Origin: an uncultured Verrucomicrobiota bacterium
GTDB taxonomy: Bacteria > Verrucomicrobiota > Verrucomicrobiia > Limisphaerales > UBA9464
Length of the DNA stretch: 41,073 bases
Direction of reading: 5' to 3'
Assembly (NCBI GenBank): GCA_903880005.1
Contig: CAIRNV010000115.1
Location: forward strand, 1-41,073
Numbering within the stretch: position 1 is the first letter of the stretch; each line of letters begins with the position of its first letter. Under the pieces are notes generated by a model that worked only from the letters and a program-made list of their open reading frames with translations, was not told where the DNA came from and searched no databases. Shown piece after piece: positions 26,820-35,900 of the stretch. Both the position numbers and the translations under genes were made by a program.

Positions 26820-27827
26820 ATGATTTCCCGGGTGCGTTGGACGTTGTCCTGCTTGGTGGGCATGGCCCTGGCGTGTGGTTGCGCCGTTCATGGACCCGCG
26901 TCGGACCGCCCGAAGGCAGGGGTCGAACTGGTGGACGCCGGCGACACGGTGCGGGTGCTGCTCGATGGCCAACCCTTCACCGAGTACCACTTCCGCAACG
27001 TGTCGCGCCCCTTCCTCTACCCGTTGCTCAACGCCGATGGGCAGCACATGACGCGGCGCTGGCCCCAGGAGGATGGTCCGGGCGAGGAACACGACCACCC
27101 CCACCACCGCTCGTTCTGGTATAGCCACGGGGACGTCAACGGCGTGGATCTCTGGAGCGAGTCCGACAAGGCCGGGCGCACGGTCCACCAGAGCTTCGTG
27201 CGCAAGGAGTCGGGCCGCGACGTGGGCGTCCTCGCCACCCGCAACGAATGGCGCGCCAAGGATGGAAGGCTGCTGGGACACGACGAGCGCACCTACCGCT
27301 TCCACCGGCCCCGCGGATCCGAGCGAACCATCGACTTCGAGGTGACCATCCACGCCTCGGCCGGGGACCTCACGCTGGGCGACACGAAGGAGGGCACCTT
27401 CGCCATCCGGGTCGCCGAGTCGATGCGCGTGAAGCAACCCAAGAACCAACCGGGCGCGGGGCACCTCGTGAACGCCCAGGGCGTGCTCGACGGCGATGCC
27501 TGGGGCAAGCGGTCCGAGTGGGCCGACTATTCCGGCCCCGTCCAAGGCAAGGTCTCCGGGATCGCCATCCTCGATGCGCCCACCAACCCGCGTCATCCCA
27601 CGTGGTGGCATGCGCGCGACTACGGCCTCTTCGCCGCCAACCCGTTTGGCATCCATGACTTCGAGAAGAAGGAGAAGGGCGCCGGCGACCTCAAGGTCCC
27701 GGCGGGTGGCAGCCTGACGTTCAAGTACCGGGTCATCCTTCACCCCGGCGACGCCAAGGCAGCCGACGTGGCCGGGAGGTTCGCCGAGTACGCCCGCGAA
27801 ACCCGCGCCGCCGGGACGGGACGATGA
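26820..27827 (+). CDS. DUF6807 (PmoA-like) lipoprotein
   Basis: The 335-residue protein belongs to the DUF6807 family (formerly annotated PmoA, although it is unrelated in evident function to methane monooxygenase). The His-rich segment 'EEHDHPHHRSFWYSHGDVNG' and 'NPRHPTWWHARDYGLFAANP' are the family landmarks; the histidines could bind metal. The N-terminus 'LSCLVGMALACGC' ends in a lipobox, so the mature protein is probably a lipid-anchored periplasmic or outer-membrane protein. The ORF-track start at 26616 lies in a repeat; ATG 26820 directly precedes the signal. It is the first of three genes with overlapping stop/start codons (ATGA at 27824). Partnership with a Gfo/Idh/MocA enzyme suggests a role in sugar breakdown, by context only. 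Confidence 0.88.
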   Translation: MISRVRWTLSCLVGMALACGCAVHGPASDRPKAGVELVDAGDTVRVLLDGQPFTEYHFRNVSRPFLYPLLNADGQHMTRRWPQEDGPGEEHDHPHHRSFWYSHGDVNGVDLWSESDKAGRTVHQSFVRKESGRDVGVLATRNEWRAKDGRLLGHDERTYRFHRPRGSERTIDFEVTIHASAGDLTLGDTKEGTFAIRVAESMRVKQPKNQPGAGHLVNAQGVLDGDAWGKRSEWADYSGPVQGKVSGIAILDAPTNPRHPTWWHARDYGLFAANPFGIHDFEKKEKGAGDLKVPAGGSLTFKYRVILHPGDAKAADVAGRFAEYARETRAAGTGR

Positions 27828-28327
27828 ACGCTCCCGGGCTCCAGCGTGGTTCGAGACGGCGGGTCCGCAGGCGCAGGTCCGTCCGCCCCCGCGTCCCAAC
27901 CGCGTTGGGCGTGGCCGCCGCGCTCCTGGTCGCCGGCTGCCAGGCGGGCGCCGATGCGTGGGCGGGCGGCAGCCTCGCAAAGGGTCGCCTGTACCGGTTG
28001 GCCGAGGAAAAGGTCCTCGCCGTCGATGCCGAGGCCGCGCCGCAGTGCCAGGCCCGCTCCGTCGCCTCCGTTCGCGTGATCGACCGACCCACGGCGGCCG
28101 CCACGGACTACGACCGGATGTATTCCGTCGGATTGCCGGACATGTCGCGCGGCCTCCAGACGCCGTCGGCGCAGCCGTCGTCGTCCAGCACCGTCGCCAT
28201 GGCGTTCACCGAGCGCTGGACGGTCGAGCGATGCGGCGTGCGCGTCGCGTACCGTGTCACGTTTTCACCCGGGGACGTCGTCGAGGTGTCCCTGGAACCC
28301 CAACCCCGTCGTTTACCAAAGCCATGA
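27824..28327 (+). CDS. Small lipoprotein of unknown function
   Basis: This 167-residue protein has no family that I recognise. A very Arg-rich N-terminus (residues 8-24) precedes a hydrophobic run and the lipobox 'LLVAGC' at about residues 34-39, so it is probably lipid-anchored. The rest is ordinary in composition, with a Ser-rich stretch ('QPSSSSTVAMAF') and a beta-rich end ('CGVRVAYRVTFSPGDVVEVS'). Its start overlaps the DUF6807 stop and its stop overlaps the oxidoreductase start (ATGA at both junctions), which ties its synthesis to both neighbours. The arrangement is the best evidence that it is real and functionally linked to them. Confidence 0.75.
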   Translation: MNAPGLQRGSRRRVRRRRSVRPRVPTALGVAAALLVAGCQAGADAWAGGSLAKGRLYRLAEEKVLAVDAEAAPQCQARSVASVRVIDRPTAAATDYDRMYSVGLPDMSRGLQTPSAQPSSSSTVAMAFTERWTVERCGVRVAYRVTFSPGDVVEVSLEPQPRRLPKP

Positions 28328-29802
28328 ATCGTCGAAGCTTCGTCCTGTCCACGGCCATCGCCGGCGCGGCCGCCGCGCTGCCCGGCTGCGTCACCGCCAC
28401 CCAGACCACCGCCCGGCCCCGCGCCCGCGTCATCGGACCCAACGACACCATCCGCGTGGCCGTGGTCGGGTTTAATGGGCGCGGCAAGGACCACATCGAG
28501 GGCTACCTGAAGCTGCCCGGGGTCAAGATCGTGGCCTTGTGCGACGTGGACCGAACGGTGCTGGAGGCGGAGGCCCGCAAGCTCGCGGACAAGGGCAACC
28601 CGGTGGAGACCTTCACGGACGTGCGGAAGCTGCTGGAGCGTTCGGACATCGACTGCATCTCCACGGCGACGCCAAACCATTGGCACGCGTTGCTCTCGGT
28701 GTGGGCCTGCCAGGCCGGCAAGGATGTGTACGTGGAGAAGCCGGTGTCCCACAACGCGTGGGAGGGACGCCAGATCGTCCTCGCCGCGCGCAAGTACGGG
28801 CGCATCGTCCAGACCGGCACCCAAAGCCGCTCCAACCCCGGCCTGCGCGAGGCCGTCGCGTGGATCCACGAGGGCAACCTCGGCAAGATCCGCGTCGCCC
28901 GCGGCCTCTGCTACAAGCCGCGCCAGTCCATCGGCAAGGTCTCCGGGCCCACGTCCATCCCCGCCTCCATCGACTACGACCTGTGGTGCGGCCCGGCGCC
29001 GGTCACGCCCTTGATGCGGCAGAAGCTGCACTACGACTGGCACTGGCAGTTCGTCACCGGCAACGGCGACCTCGGCAATCAAGGCATCCACCAGATGGAC
29101 ATCGCGCGCTGGATCCTCGGCGAGAACACGCTGTCGCCTGCCGTGTTCAGCGTGGGCGGACGGTTTGCCTACATGGACGACGGCGACACCCCCAACTCGC
29201 AGGTCGTGTACCACGCCTACGCCAAGGCGCCGTTGATCTTCGAGGTGCGCGGGCTCCCGCGGTCCAGGCAGTTCCAGTCGGAAGGCTGGGGCAAGAACAT
29301 GCCCGACTACCGCGGTGCCCAGGTCGGGGTCGTCGTCGATTGCGAGGGCGGCCATGTCGTCATCCCCTCCTATGACTCCGCCATCGCCTACGACAAGGCC
29401 GGCAAGGAAATCCGGCGTTGGAAGAGGGGCGCGGACCACTACGCCAACTTCATCTCGGCCGTCCGCAGCCGGAAGCCCGGCGACCTCAACGCCGAGATCG
29501 AGGAGGGTCACCTTTCGAGCGCGCTCTGCCACACGGGCAACATCAGCTATCAACTCGGTCAGAAGCTCGCCCCCGAGGCCATCCGCGACCGTTTGAAGGA
29601 CCAGCCCGAGGCATTGGAATCATTCGGCCGTCTCGCCGAGCACCTCGAGGCCAACGGCGTCAACCTCTCCGCCACGCCCGCACGCCTCGGCGCATGGCTC
29701 ACGATGAACCCGCGCACCGAGCGCTTCACCAACTCCAACGCCGCCAACCACCTCCTTGCCCGCGAGTACCGCAAGGGCTTCGAGGTGCCATCCAAGGTGT
29801 AG
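28324..29802 (+). CDS. Tat-exported Gfo/Idh/MocA-family oxidoreductase
   Basis: The 492-residue protein has a Tat signal with lipobox-like end ('MNRRSFVLSTAIAGAAAALPGC'), then an NAD(P)-binding Rossmann fold ('IRVAVVGFNGRGKDHIEGYL'; the loop is G-x-N-x-R-G rather than GxGxxG), 'VALCDVDR', and the family signature 'DVYVEKPVSHNAWEGRQI' containing the catalytic lysine of the EKP motif. The C-terminal alpha/beta domain includes 'GDLGNQGIHQMDIARWILG', with the conserved histidine. Exported family members with tightly held cofactor are common in Verrucomicrobiota and Planctomycetota and act on sugars or glycosides, for example by oxidation to 3-keto sugars. The substrate here is not predictable. 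It is the last gene of a translationally coupled trio. Confidence 0.92.
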   Translation: MNRRSFVLSTAIAGAAAALPGCVTATQTTARPRARVIGPNDTIRVAVVGFNGRGKDHIEGYLKLPGVKIVALCDVDRTVLEAEARKLADKGNPVETFTDVRKLLERSDIDCISTATPNHWHALLSVWACQAGKDVYVEKPVSHNAWEGRQIVLAARKYGRIVQTGTQSRSNPGLREAVAWIHEGNLGKIRVARGLCYKPRQSIGKVSGPTSIPASIDYDLWCGPAPVTPLMRQKLHYDWHWQFVTGNGDLGNQGIHQMDIARWILGENTLSPAVFSVGGRFAYMDDGDTPNSQVVYHAYAKAPLIFEVRGLPRSRQFQSEGWGKNMPDYRGAQVGVVVDCEGGHVVIPSYDSAIAYDKAGKEIRRWKRGADHYANFISAVRSRKPGDLNAEIEEGHLSSALCHTGNISYQLGQKLAPEAIRDRLKDQPEALESFGRLAEHLEANGVNLSATPARLGAWLTMNPRTERFTNSNAANHLLAREYRKGFEVPSKV

Positions 29803-29850
29803 GCCGGCTCCATTCCCCAAGGAACCACAGGCCACCTGGCGGGCCCAGGG

Positions 29851-30010
29851 CCGGTGCATCCCGTGGTTGTTGGTGGTCCCGAAGACGTCGCGTGGGCTCA
29901 ACCCTGGGAGCGCGGCCGTCCCCGGCCGCCACTCCATGCTCCCGCCCTGCGGGACCGGTCCGATCTCCGCCGCACGGGCAGATCCCGCCGACAACTTCGG
30001 GATGCACGGG
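29851..30010 (+). repeat. Family 2 repeat, long form
   Basis: The ends CCGGTGCATCCCGTGGTTGT and ACAACTTCGGGATGCACGGG form an imperfect inverted repeat, which extends outward through GGGCCCAGGG on the left (29841-29850) and CCCAGGGCCC on the right (30011-30020). GGGCCCAGGG also occurs as a direct repeat at 30008-30017, so either a longer inverted repeat or a flanking duplication is possible. The left ~75 bases match the short copy at 32549 almost base for base. It fills most of the gap between the oxidoreductase and riboflavin synthase genes. Confidence 0.75.
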
Positions 30011-30072
30011 CCCAGGGCCCATCTGCGGCCCCGGGCTTGACCCGGTGGCGGTTCCATGGTCTTTCCCCGCCC

Positions 30073-30708
30073 ATGTTCACGGGCATCGTCGAGGAGTCCG
30101 GTCGGGTGGTTTCCATCGAGCCGCAGGCGGCGTCCATTCGCCTGGCCGTCTCGGCCCGCGTGGTCGCCAAGGGCGTGCGACTAGGGGACAGCATCGCCGT
30201 CAATGGCTGCTGCCTCACCGTGGCCGCCGTGCGAGGCCGCGGCCATTCGCGCACGCTGGAGTTCGACCTCCTCGCCGAAACCTGGCGCCGCACCAGCATC
30301 GGCGATGCTCGGGTTGGATCGGCCATCAACCTGGAGCGCTCGCTTGCCGTCGGCGACCGCATCGGCGGGCACTTCGTCACCGGCCATGTGGACGGCACCG
30401 GCGTCGTCCGGCGCTGGGAGGCATCCGGCCGCGACTACGTCCTCGAAGTGGACGCCCCCAAGGACCTGCGCCGGTACCTCGTCCCCAAGGGATCGGTGGC
30501 CGTCGATGGCATCTCCCTGACGGTCGCCGACGTCCTGCCCCGGGGCTTCCGGATCTGGATCATACCCCACACGCGCGAGGTCACGTCGCTCGGGGAACGA
30601 AATGTGGGCGACCGGGTCAACCTCGAGGCCGACATGCTCGGGAAGTACGTCGAAAGATTCGTGTCGGCGCGCGCCGCACGGACGGGCCGTGCCCGCAAGG
30701 ATCGGTGA
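30073..30708 (+). CDS. ribE: Riboflavin synthase alpha subunit
   Basis: The 211-residue protein is riboflavin synthase, which dismutates two 6,7-dimethyl-8-ribityllumazine molecules into riboflavin and a pyrimidine that is recycled. It has the family's two tandem lumazine-binding barrels. The first begins 'MFTGIVEESGRVVSI' and holds 'GDSIAVNGCCLTV'; the second holds 'GHFVTGHVDGTGVV' and 'KGSVAVDGISLTV'. The N-terminal 'MFTGIVEE' fixes the start at ATG 30073. Length is normal. It is not beside other riboflavin genes, and I see no FMN riboswitch upstream, where a family 2 repeat lies instead. The last ~15 residues are Arg/Ala-rich. Confidence 0.95.
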   Translation: MFTGIVEESGRVVSIEPQAASIRLAVSARVVAKGVRLGDSIAVNGCCLTVAAVRGRGHSRTLEFDLLAETWRRTSIGDARVGSAINLERSLAVGDRIGGHFVTGHVDGTGVVRRWEASGRDYVLEVDAPKDLRRYLVPKGSVAVDGISLTVADVLPRGFRIWIIPHTREVTSLGERNVGDRVNLEADMLGKYVERFVSARAARTGRARKDR

Positions 30709-30722
30709 CGGAACCACGTCAC
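30705..30722. terminator. Short stem-loop between convergent ribE and SIS gene
   Basis: GTGACG-GAACCA-CGTCAC overlaps the ribE stop codon. The stem is only 6 bp and no T-run follows, so this is a weak candidate. Confidence 0.3.
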
Positions 30723-30769
30723 GGCGCGGTCTTCGTACGTGGCGGCCCAGGCCAAGCCAGGACGATTCG

Positions 30770-31501
30770 TCAAAGGTGCGGCAACCTTCCCGCGTGCTCG
30801 GCCAGGTAGCGCGCATTCTGGGCCTCCCCGCCCCCGTTGCTGCTGCGGTACACCTCGGGTTCCCATCCCTTCCGGACCGCCCGCGCCGCCGCCTCGGCCA
30901 CCAACCCTTGCAACATCGCGGCCCCCACCGCCGTGGAGGTCGCCCCCATCATCAAACCCGGGGCCACTTCCACCGCCGCGTCGCCCTCGACGCCGCCGTT
31001 GTCCAGCACCACGTCCGCCACCTCAAACAACCTGAGGCCCGAAGCATGCCGCGATGGATGCGCGCGCGCATGCGCCATCGACGTCAACCCGATCACCCGT
31101 GCGCCGCGTTCCCTTCCGTGCATCGCCCATTCCACCGGCACGGCGTTCCGCCCCGAGTTGGAAATCACGACCAGCACGTCCCCCCGCGCCACCCCGTACC
31201 GGGACAGGAGCCCGGCCGCCCGCCCCGTCTCGCGCTCGAACCCGGACGACTTGCTGGCGGACCGATGCAGCATCAGGTCCTCGTCGAGGAGGGGCACGGC
31301 GCGCACCAGGCCGCCGGCGCGATAAAACAACTCAAGGGCCAGCAAGTGCGAGTGGCCGGTGCCCGCCGCGAACAACCAACGGCCCCCGGCCAACGCTTCC
31401 GCCAGCCAACCCGCCGCGCGGTCCATGGCCTCGGCCTGTCCCGTCAAGGCGGCGTCCAGTTGGCCCGCCACGATGGCGTGGTAACGCCGTATGACATCCA
31501 T
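30770..31501 (-). CDS. SIS-domain sugar-phosphate-binding protein
   Basis: The 243-residue protein has one sugar isomerase (SIS) domain: 'RWLFAAGTGHSHLLALELFY' and 'DVLVVISNSGRNAVPVEWAM' are the two phosphosugar-binding loops (SNSGRN is the SIS serine loop). The sequence between them ('PLLDEDLMLHRSASKSSGFER') resembles the uncharacterised COG4821-type SIS proteins often found with sugar catabolism genes. It may be an isomerase or a regulator sensing a sugar phosphate; no substrate can be named. ATG 31501 ('MDVIRRYH') is preceded by GGGG and is preferred to the ORF-track start at 31534. It lies 125 bp downstream of the pseudopilin-like gene and converges on ribE. Confidence 0.85.
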   Translation of the reverse strand: MDVIRRYHAIVAGQLDAALTGQAEAMDRAAGWLAEALAGGRWLFAAGTGHSHLLALELFYRAGGLVRAVPLLDEDLMLHRSASKSSGFERETGRAAGLLSRYGVARGDVLVVISNSGRNAVPVEWAMHGRERGARVIGLTSMAHARAHPSRHASGLRLFEVADVVLDNGGVEGDAAVEVAPGLMMGATSTAVGAAMLQGLVAEAAARAVRKGWEPEVYRSSNGGGEAQNARYLAEHAGRLPHL

Positions 31502-31625
31502 GCCCCTTAGCGTGCCGCTCCCCCGACAACCCAATCAAGGCTGCGGCTGCGTCGGCAGCGCGACCCGCGCAGGGCCAACCGTCGCAGGATGCCGTCAAAT
31601 GGGCCGAGGTTGCGGCCACCCGGGG

Positions 31626-32468
31626 TTACCTCGGCCTCGATGCAGGTGCCTCCCACTCCCGATGCCAGCTCAGGGACCACAATTGCTCCAAGGCCACGAG
31701 CCCGGCGTGTCCGTCGGCAAACGACAACTGGATCGCGCCCGGAAGCCGCTGCCCGGGCGGGATGGACTTGGGCAACCCGGCAAGGCCGGAGCCATGCCTC
31801 GAAATCGTGACGACCGCGATCGTGCCCGCCGTCTCGGCCGTCACGCCCATCCGCAGGTCGCGCGATGGACGGTCCGCCTCGCGCGGCCAGGCATCCACCC
31901 AGCTCCCGTCGGACAACACCGGCGTGCTCGCAGGGAAGCGGATGTCGCCCTCGTTTCGAAACGCGTTGGCCGTGGGCGGGCGACGGTCCTGCACGGACCA
32001 GTCCCCGTGGTACATCCAGCCGTTGAGGGCATAGCTGCCCGTCCAGCGGGGCTCGCCGGTGCCCGGGTTGACTTCGTTGCTTAGCGGCCAAACCCACGCC
32101 GTGTTGGCGCTCCCGGCCGGAAACTTCCGGCTGTACGGGGCCACCGGGCAGATGCGGACCTTGTCCACCTGCGCGTAGAGCTTCACCAGGCTCCGCATCC
32201 ACAGGCTGTCATCGAGGCGATACGGGATCGTGTGCCCGTGGTCGTTGACGTACATGAAGCTCGCCAACCCGAGCTGCCGCAGGTTGTTGACGCATTGGAT
32301 GCCGTGGGCGCGCGCCTTCGCCTTCGACAACGCCGGCAACAGCATGCCCGCCAAGACCGCGATGATCGCGATCACCACCAGCAACTCGATCAACGTGAAC
32401 CCAGGCGTGCGAAGACCCGTCGCGCAAACCTCTCGCACCACCCTCCGCATGGACGCCCGACACCTCAT
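31626..32468 (-). CDS. Type II pseudopilin-like protein with C-terminal DG motif
   Basis: The 280-residue protein has a prepilin leader: 14 residues of basic character, then '[20 protein letters not shown]', with cleavage expected after Gly23 and Glu28 at position +5. The stem helix continues '[20 protein letters not shown]'. The C-terminal domain contains '[21 protein letters not shown]', the motif seen in the abundant Verrucomicrobiota/Planctomycetota pseudopilin-like proteins (DUF1559 relatives and H-X9-DG proteins). These are inserted in the inner membrane by the type II/IV pilin pathway; function is unknown and genomes often carry dozens. GGGGAGG lies 6 bases before ATG 32468 and settles the start; the extra 60 residues in the ORF track come from a family 2 repeat. 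Confidence 0.9.
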   Translation of the reverse strand: MRCRASMRRVVREVCATGLRTPGFTLIELLVVIAIIAVLAGMLLPALSKAKARAHGIQCVNNLRQLGLASFMYVNDHGHTIPYRLDDSLWMRSLVKLYAQVDKVRICPVAPYSRKFPAGSANTAWVWPLSNEVNPGTGEPRWTGSYALNGWMYHGDWSVQDRRPPTANAFRNEGDIRFPASTPVLSDGSWVDAWPREADRPSRDLRMGVTAETAGTIAVVTISRHGSGLAGLPKSIPPGQRLPGAIQLSFADGHAGLVALEQLWSLSWHREWEAPASRPR

Positions 32469-32473
32469 GAAAT

Positions 32474-32480
32474 CCTCCCC
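32474..32480 (-). promoter_or_regulatory. Strong Shine-Dalgarno for the pseudopilin gene
   Basis: GGGGAGG on the minus strand, 5 bases before ATG 32468. It decides that start against the longer ORF, which would run into a repeat. Most other genes in the window lack such a clear site. Confidence 0.7.
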
Positions 32481-32548
32481 GGGAACATGCCCAACGCCAC
32501 CATGCCAGCACCCCACGCGCAAGGCCGGGTTGCCAACCCGCGCCCGCG

Positions 32549-32650
32549 CCCGTGCATCCCAAAGTTGTGGGTGGTCCCGAAGACGTCGTGTGGGCTCAAC
32601 CCCGGGAGCGCGGCCGTCCCAGCTCTCGCCGACAACTTCGGGATGCACGG
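32549..32650 (+). repeat. Family 2 repeat, short form
   Basis: CCCGTGCATCCCAAAGTTGT on the left and ACAACTTCGGGATGCACGG on the right are near-perfect inverted ends. The inner ~55 bases (GGTGGTCCCGAAGACGTCG..., GGAGCGCGGCCGTCCC) match the long copy at 29851. Relative to that copy about 55 bases are missing before the right end. Confidence 0.8.
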
Positions 32651-32701
32651 CGTCCCCGCGCCGGTCATGGCTGGGCCCCGGGCGAAAGAGCCGAATGCGA
32701 G

Positions 32702-32797
32702 GCGCAGGGTGTGAAGCAGATCGATTGGCGCCGGGCCCGAGACGCGGCCTGCGAACGGGTCCTCCATCGGCTCCGCGGCCAAATATTACATGTTTAG
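32702..32797 (+). pseudogene. 3' remnant of a REP-associated tyrosine transposase gene
   Basis: Thirty-one codons plus a TAG stop match the C-terminus of the RAYT gene at the right edge of the window: '[20 protein letters not shown]' here against 'AQGVRRIEARRTRDAACERF' there, and the ends 'QILHV*' and 'QISTV*'. No start or catalytic part remains; upstream sequence is unrelated. As in the intact gene, the stop codon lies within the REP-like motif. Confidence 0.8.
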
Positions 32798-32812
32798 ATG
32801 TGACCCCATTGC
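32792..32812 (+). repeat. Family 3 REP-like motif
   Basis: GTTTAGATGTGACCCCATTGC, here overlapping the TAG stop of the RAYT remnant. This copy is used as the consensus. Confidence 0.75.
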
Positions 32813-32870
32813 CTGGTGCCTGGGGCGCGTGAAGACGAGACGCATCGTTCGCGTGCGTTCAGCGGCGGGA

Positions 32871-32900
32871 GCCGTCGGCCCGCATCATGGGGCCGACGGC
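32871..32900 (-). terminator. Strong stem-loop after the 5'-nucleotidase gene
   Basis: GCCGTCGGCCC (32871-32881) pairs perfectly with GGGCCGACGGC (32890-32900) around an 8-base loop, 17 bases past the stop of the minus-strand gene. No T-run follows, but the 11-bp G/C stem makes it the best terminator-like hairpin in the right half of the window. Confidence 0.65.
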
Positions 32901-32917
32901 CATGCGCGTCGCGCGTA

Positions 32918-35900
32918 TCAAGGGACCCGAACCCGGTAGAACCGGGTAGGCTCCGTCGGCGCGGGATCCGAAAGCTGGCGAACCATGCCGTCGCCTGCCT
33001 GCGTGCCGCCCACGAACTGCCACCCACCGCCCAGGACGTCCTGCGCCTCAAGCCGGTAGGACTTGCCGGGCAAGGTCGTGAACGAGACCACGGCGCCCGC
33101 CGGCCCCGATGACAGCGACGTGATGGCGGGGCGCAGCGTCGAGTCCGCGCGGAACCCAAGGTGCTGGATGCGCTCATCCCCGGCCCGGGCGGTGTCGGCG
33201 GCCGTGTAGGTCCCGATCTGCTGCAAGTAGTCCGCCAACGCCCGCTGCTCGGAGCCGTCGGTGTCGAACGTCTTGGTCACCCCTGAGGCCACCAGGTTGG
33301 ACACGCTCGTCCCCAGGCTGAGCGGGAAGTACGAGTCCCCGCCCGTCGCAAGGAAGTCCAGCGTCACCATCCGGAACGTCCGGCCGGGGTCGCCCACGAG
33401 CGCCCCGTTCTCCACGACGAGGTCGAGCGATCCGTCGGCACGGCGCGCGACGAGGGAGCGGAGGCGTTGGCCGGGGCTGGCGATGCCAAGGATCGCGTTG
33501 TTGGTGCCGCGGTTGTACGTCATGGCGGGCAGCGACGGGTCAAACGCGAACGCCATCCCGGACACCTGCGGGAACTGGCCGGGCGTGGCCGTTGCGGTGG
33601 TGGCGGCGACCGACCATTCCATGGCGTCGCGAAGTTGCTGCGCGGTCAGGGTGATGAGGGACAGGCCGTTGTTGAAGCGAAGCGCGTTCTCAATGTCGAG
33701 CTGGCTGACGTCGCCCGCCTTCTTGCCCACGCGCGGGTTTGCGGGCGGTGGAACGAACACGGGCACGGACGACCCGGCGGACGAAAGGACGCCGCCGATG
33801 CTGTCGCGGATGCCGCCGCCGTTCTTGAGGGAGAGCGACGTGGCCGGGTCGGACTGCTGCCCGCGCCAGAGGTTCGCGTCGGCGGTGAGGTTGCCGAGGT
33901 TGCTTTCCTCGGTGCGGACGGAGGCGCGAAGGCCGTTGAGATACACGGTCGTGCGGCCGAAGCGGCGGCCGTCCTTGCCATCGATGATGCCGGCGAGGTT
34001 GCCCACGATGTTGGTGATCGCGGGGTTTGCCACGGCCGCGCCCGTGTCCGCCACGCCTTGCGCGTCGGTCGGATACACGCCACTGCGCGCGTCGGTCGCG
34101 ATGATCCGGCCCTCCTCGTCGAACGAGGAAATCCAACGCCCCACATACTCGAAGTTGGCCCCGGCGTTGACGACATGGACGGGCTCGCCGGACGGCGAGG
34201 TGAACACGGACGGGTACGGCTGGGCGGGAACGTGGCCGACGCGCAACCGGTCGCCGGGCTTGGAGAACACCACGTGCGAGCCGCCCGCGATGATCAGGTC
34301 CACGTCCCGGAGGGCCCCGGCCAGGGCGAACTCGTTCGCGTACTGCTGGAGGTGGGCCAGCAGGATGACCTTGTTGCAGCCCCTCGCGAGGAGGGCATCG
34401 ACGGCGGGCTGGATGGAACCCACGAGGTTGGTCGAGACGCCAATGGTGCCCGGCGAGCTGATTTGGCGAAGCTCGACGGTGGTGGCGCCGACGACGCCGA
34501 CGAGCTGGCCTCCAACAAGGAGGGTGCACGAACGGGCGAGCTTGTTGGTGCCAAGGCGCGCGTCCTGGGCGTCGGCCGTGATCAGGCCGCGCGTGTTCGA
34601 GTCCGCGTTGAAGTCGAGGTTCGCGCTCAGGTACGGGAACAACGTCCCGGCGTAGCCCGCCGCCGCGTCCGACCGCAGCATGGAGGCGAACTGGGCCGTG
34701 TTGTCGTCGAACTCATGGTTGCCACAGGCCGACGCCTGGATGCCCAGGGCGTTGAGGATCGCGATGTCCGCCCGGCCCTTCACTCCATTGAACGGCGCCG
34801 CCGGGTCCGCGCTCGCCGTGAAGAACGGCCCGGGGATGTAGTTGTCGCCGGAGCTCAGGACGAGGGTGTTGGTGGGGAATCCCGACCGCAGCGCGTTGAG
34901 CACGCGGGAGAAGCCCACGGCGTCGTCGAGCGCCGGGATGCCGGCCTCGAAGTCCGATGCATGCAACACCTGGAAAGAAAGCGGCGCGGACGTCGCCCGC
35001 AGGACGTTGAACGAGACCGGCGCCGAGGTGGTGGACAGGCCGAGGTTGTCGGTCGCCACCGCGACGATCTGGTGCGGCCCGACAAGCACGAACGGAAGCG
35101 TCCCCCCGAAGGGCGCGTTCGTCGTCGTCAACGCCACCGCCCCGTCGAGCCGGTATTGGACTTGCACGACCGCGCCGTCTGCATCGGACGCGGCGACGGC
35201 GACGGCGACGTTGGCCGGCGCGCGAAGGCTGGCCGCGGCGGCGGGCGCCGAGACGGCGACTTGCGGGGCCTGGTTGGACGCAGTGACCAGGATCGTCCGC
35301 GTCGCCTCGGCGGTCAGGCCGTCGTGATCCGTGACGCGGACCGTGTACGTGTGCTGCCCGGGCGCGGGACTGGCCAAGGTCACCCGGAAGGGGAAGGCCG
35401 TGGCGGTTCCCACCAGCACGCCGTCCTCCAGGAACTCCGCCTTCACCACGCGGCCGTCATCGTCGTACACCGCGGCGCCAAGCACCATGGGCGCGGCCGC
35501 GTACACTTCCGTGGCAGGCGAAGCCCACGCAACGGCCGGGGCCGACAAGGCCGGGGCGGGGCCGCCGACACCGGGCAACGTCACGTGGTAGGCCAGGATC
35601 ATGTTGTCCACGGGCACGTCGTTGGTGCCGACCGCGACCCCGTTGTGGAAGACGACGGACGACTTGAAGTCGTTGTCGTTGCCGACAAGCAGGAGGTAGT
35701 CGTCGGGCCGGGCGGGATCCTTGAGGGATACGAGCCCGAGCGCCTCCCATTTCTCCGAGAGGGTGTTGGCGTCTTGGTTGGTGCTCACGTTGAGCCCGAA
35801 CCGCGCGAGGTCGATGGGGTCGATGAGGTCGATGAGGTCCTTGCGAGCGAGCGGTGCGACGCCAGATGGGGGTTGGCCTGCGGGGAGGCTGGCCTGGCCG

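Noticed and set aside
29803-30072. FMN riboswitch upstream of riboflavin synthase
   Set aside because: The gap is filled by a family 2 repeat, and I could not find the conserved RFN-element segments.
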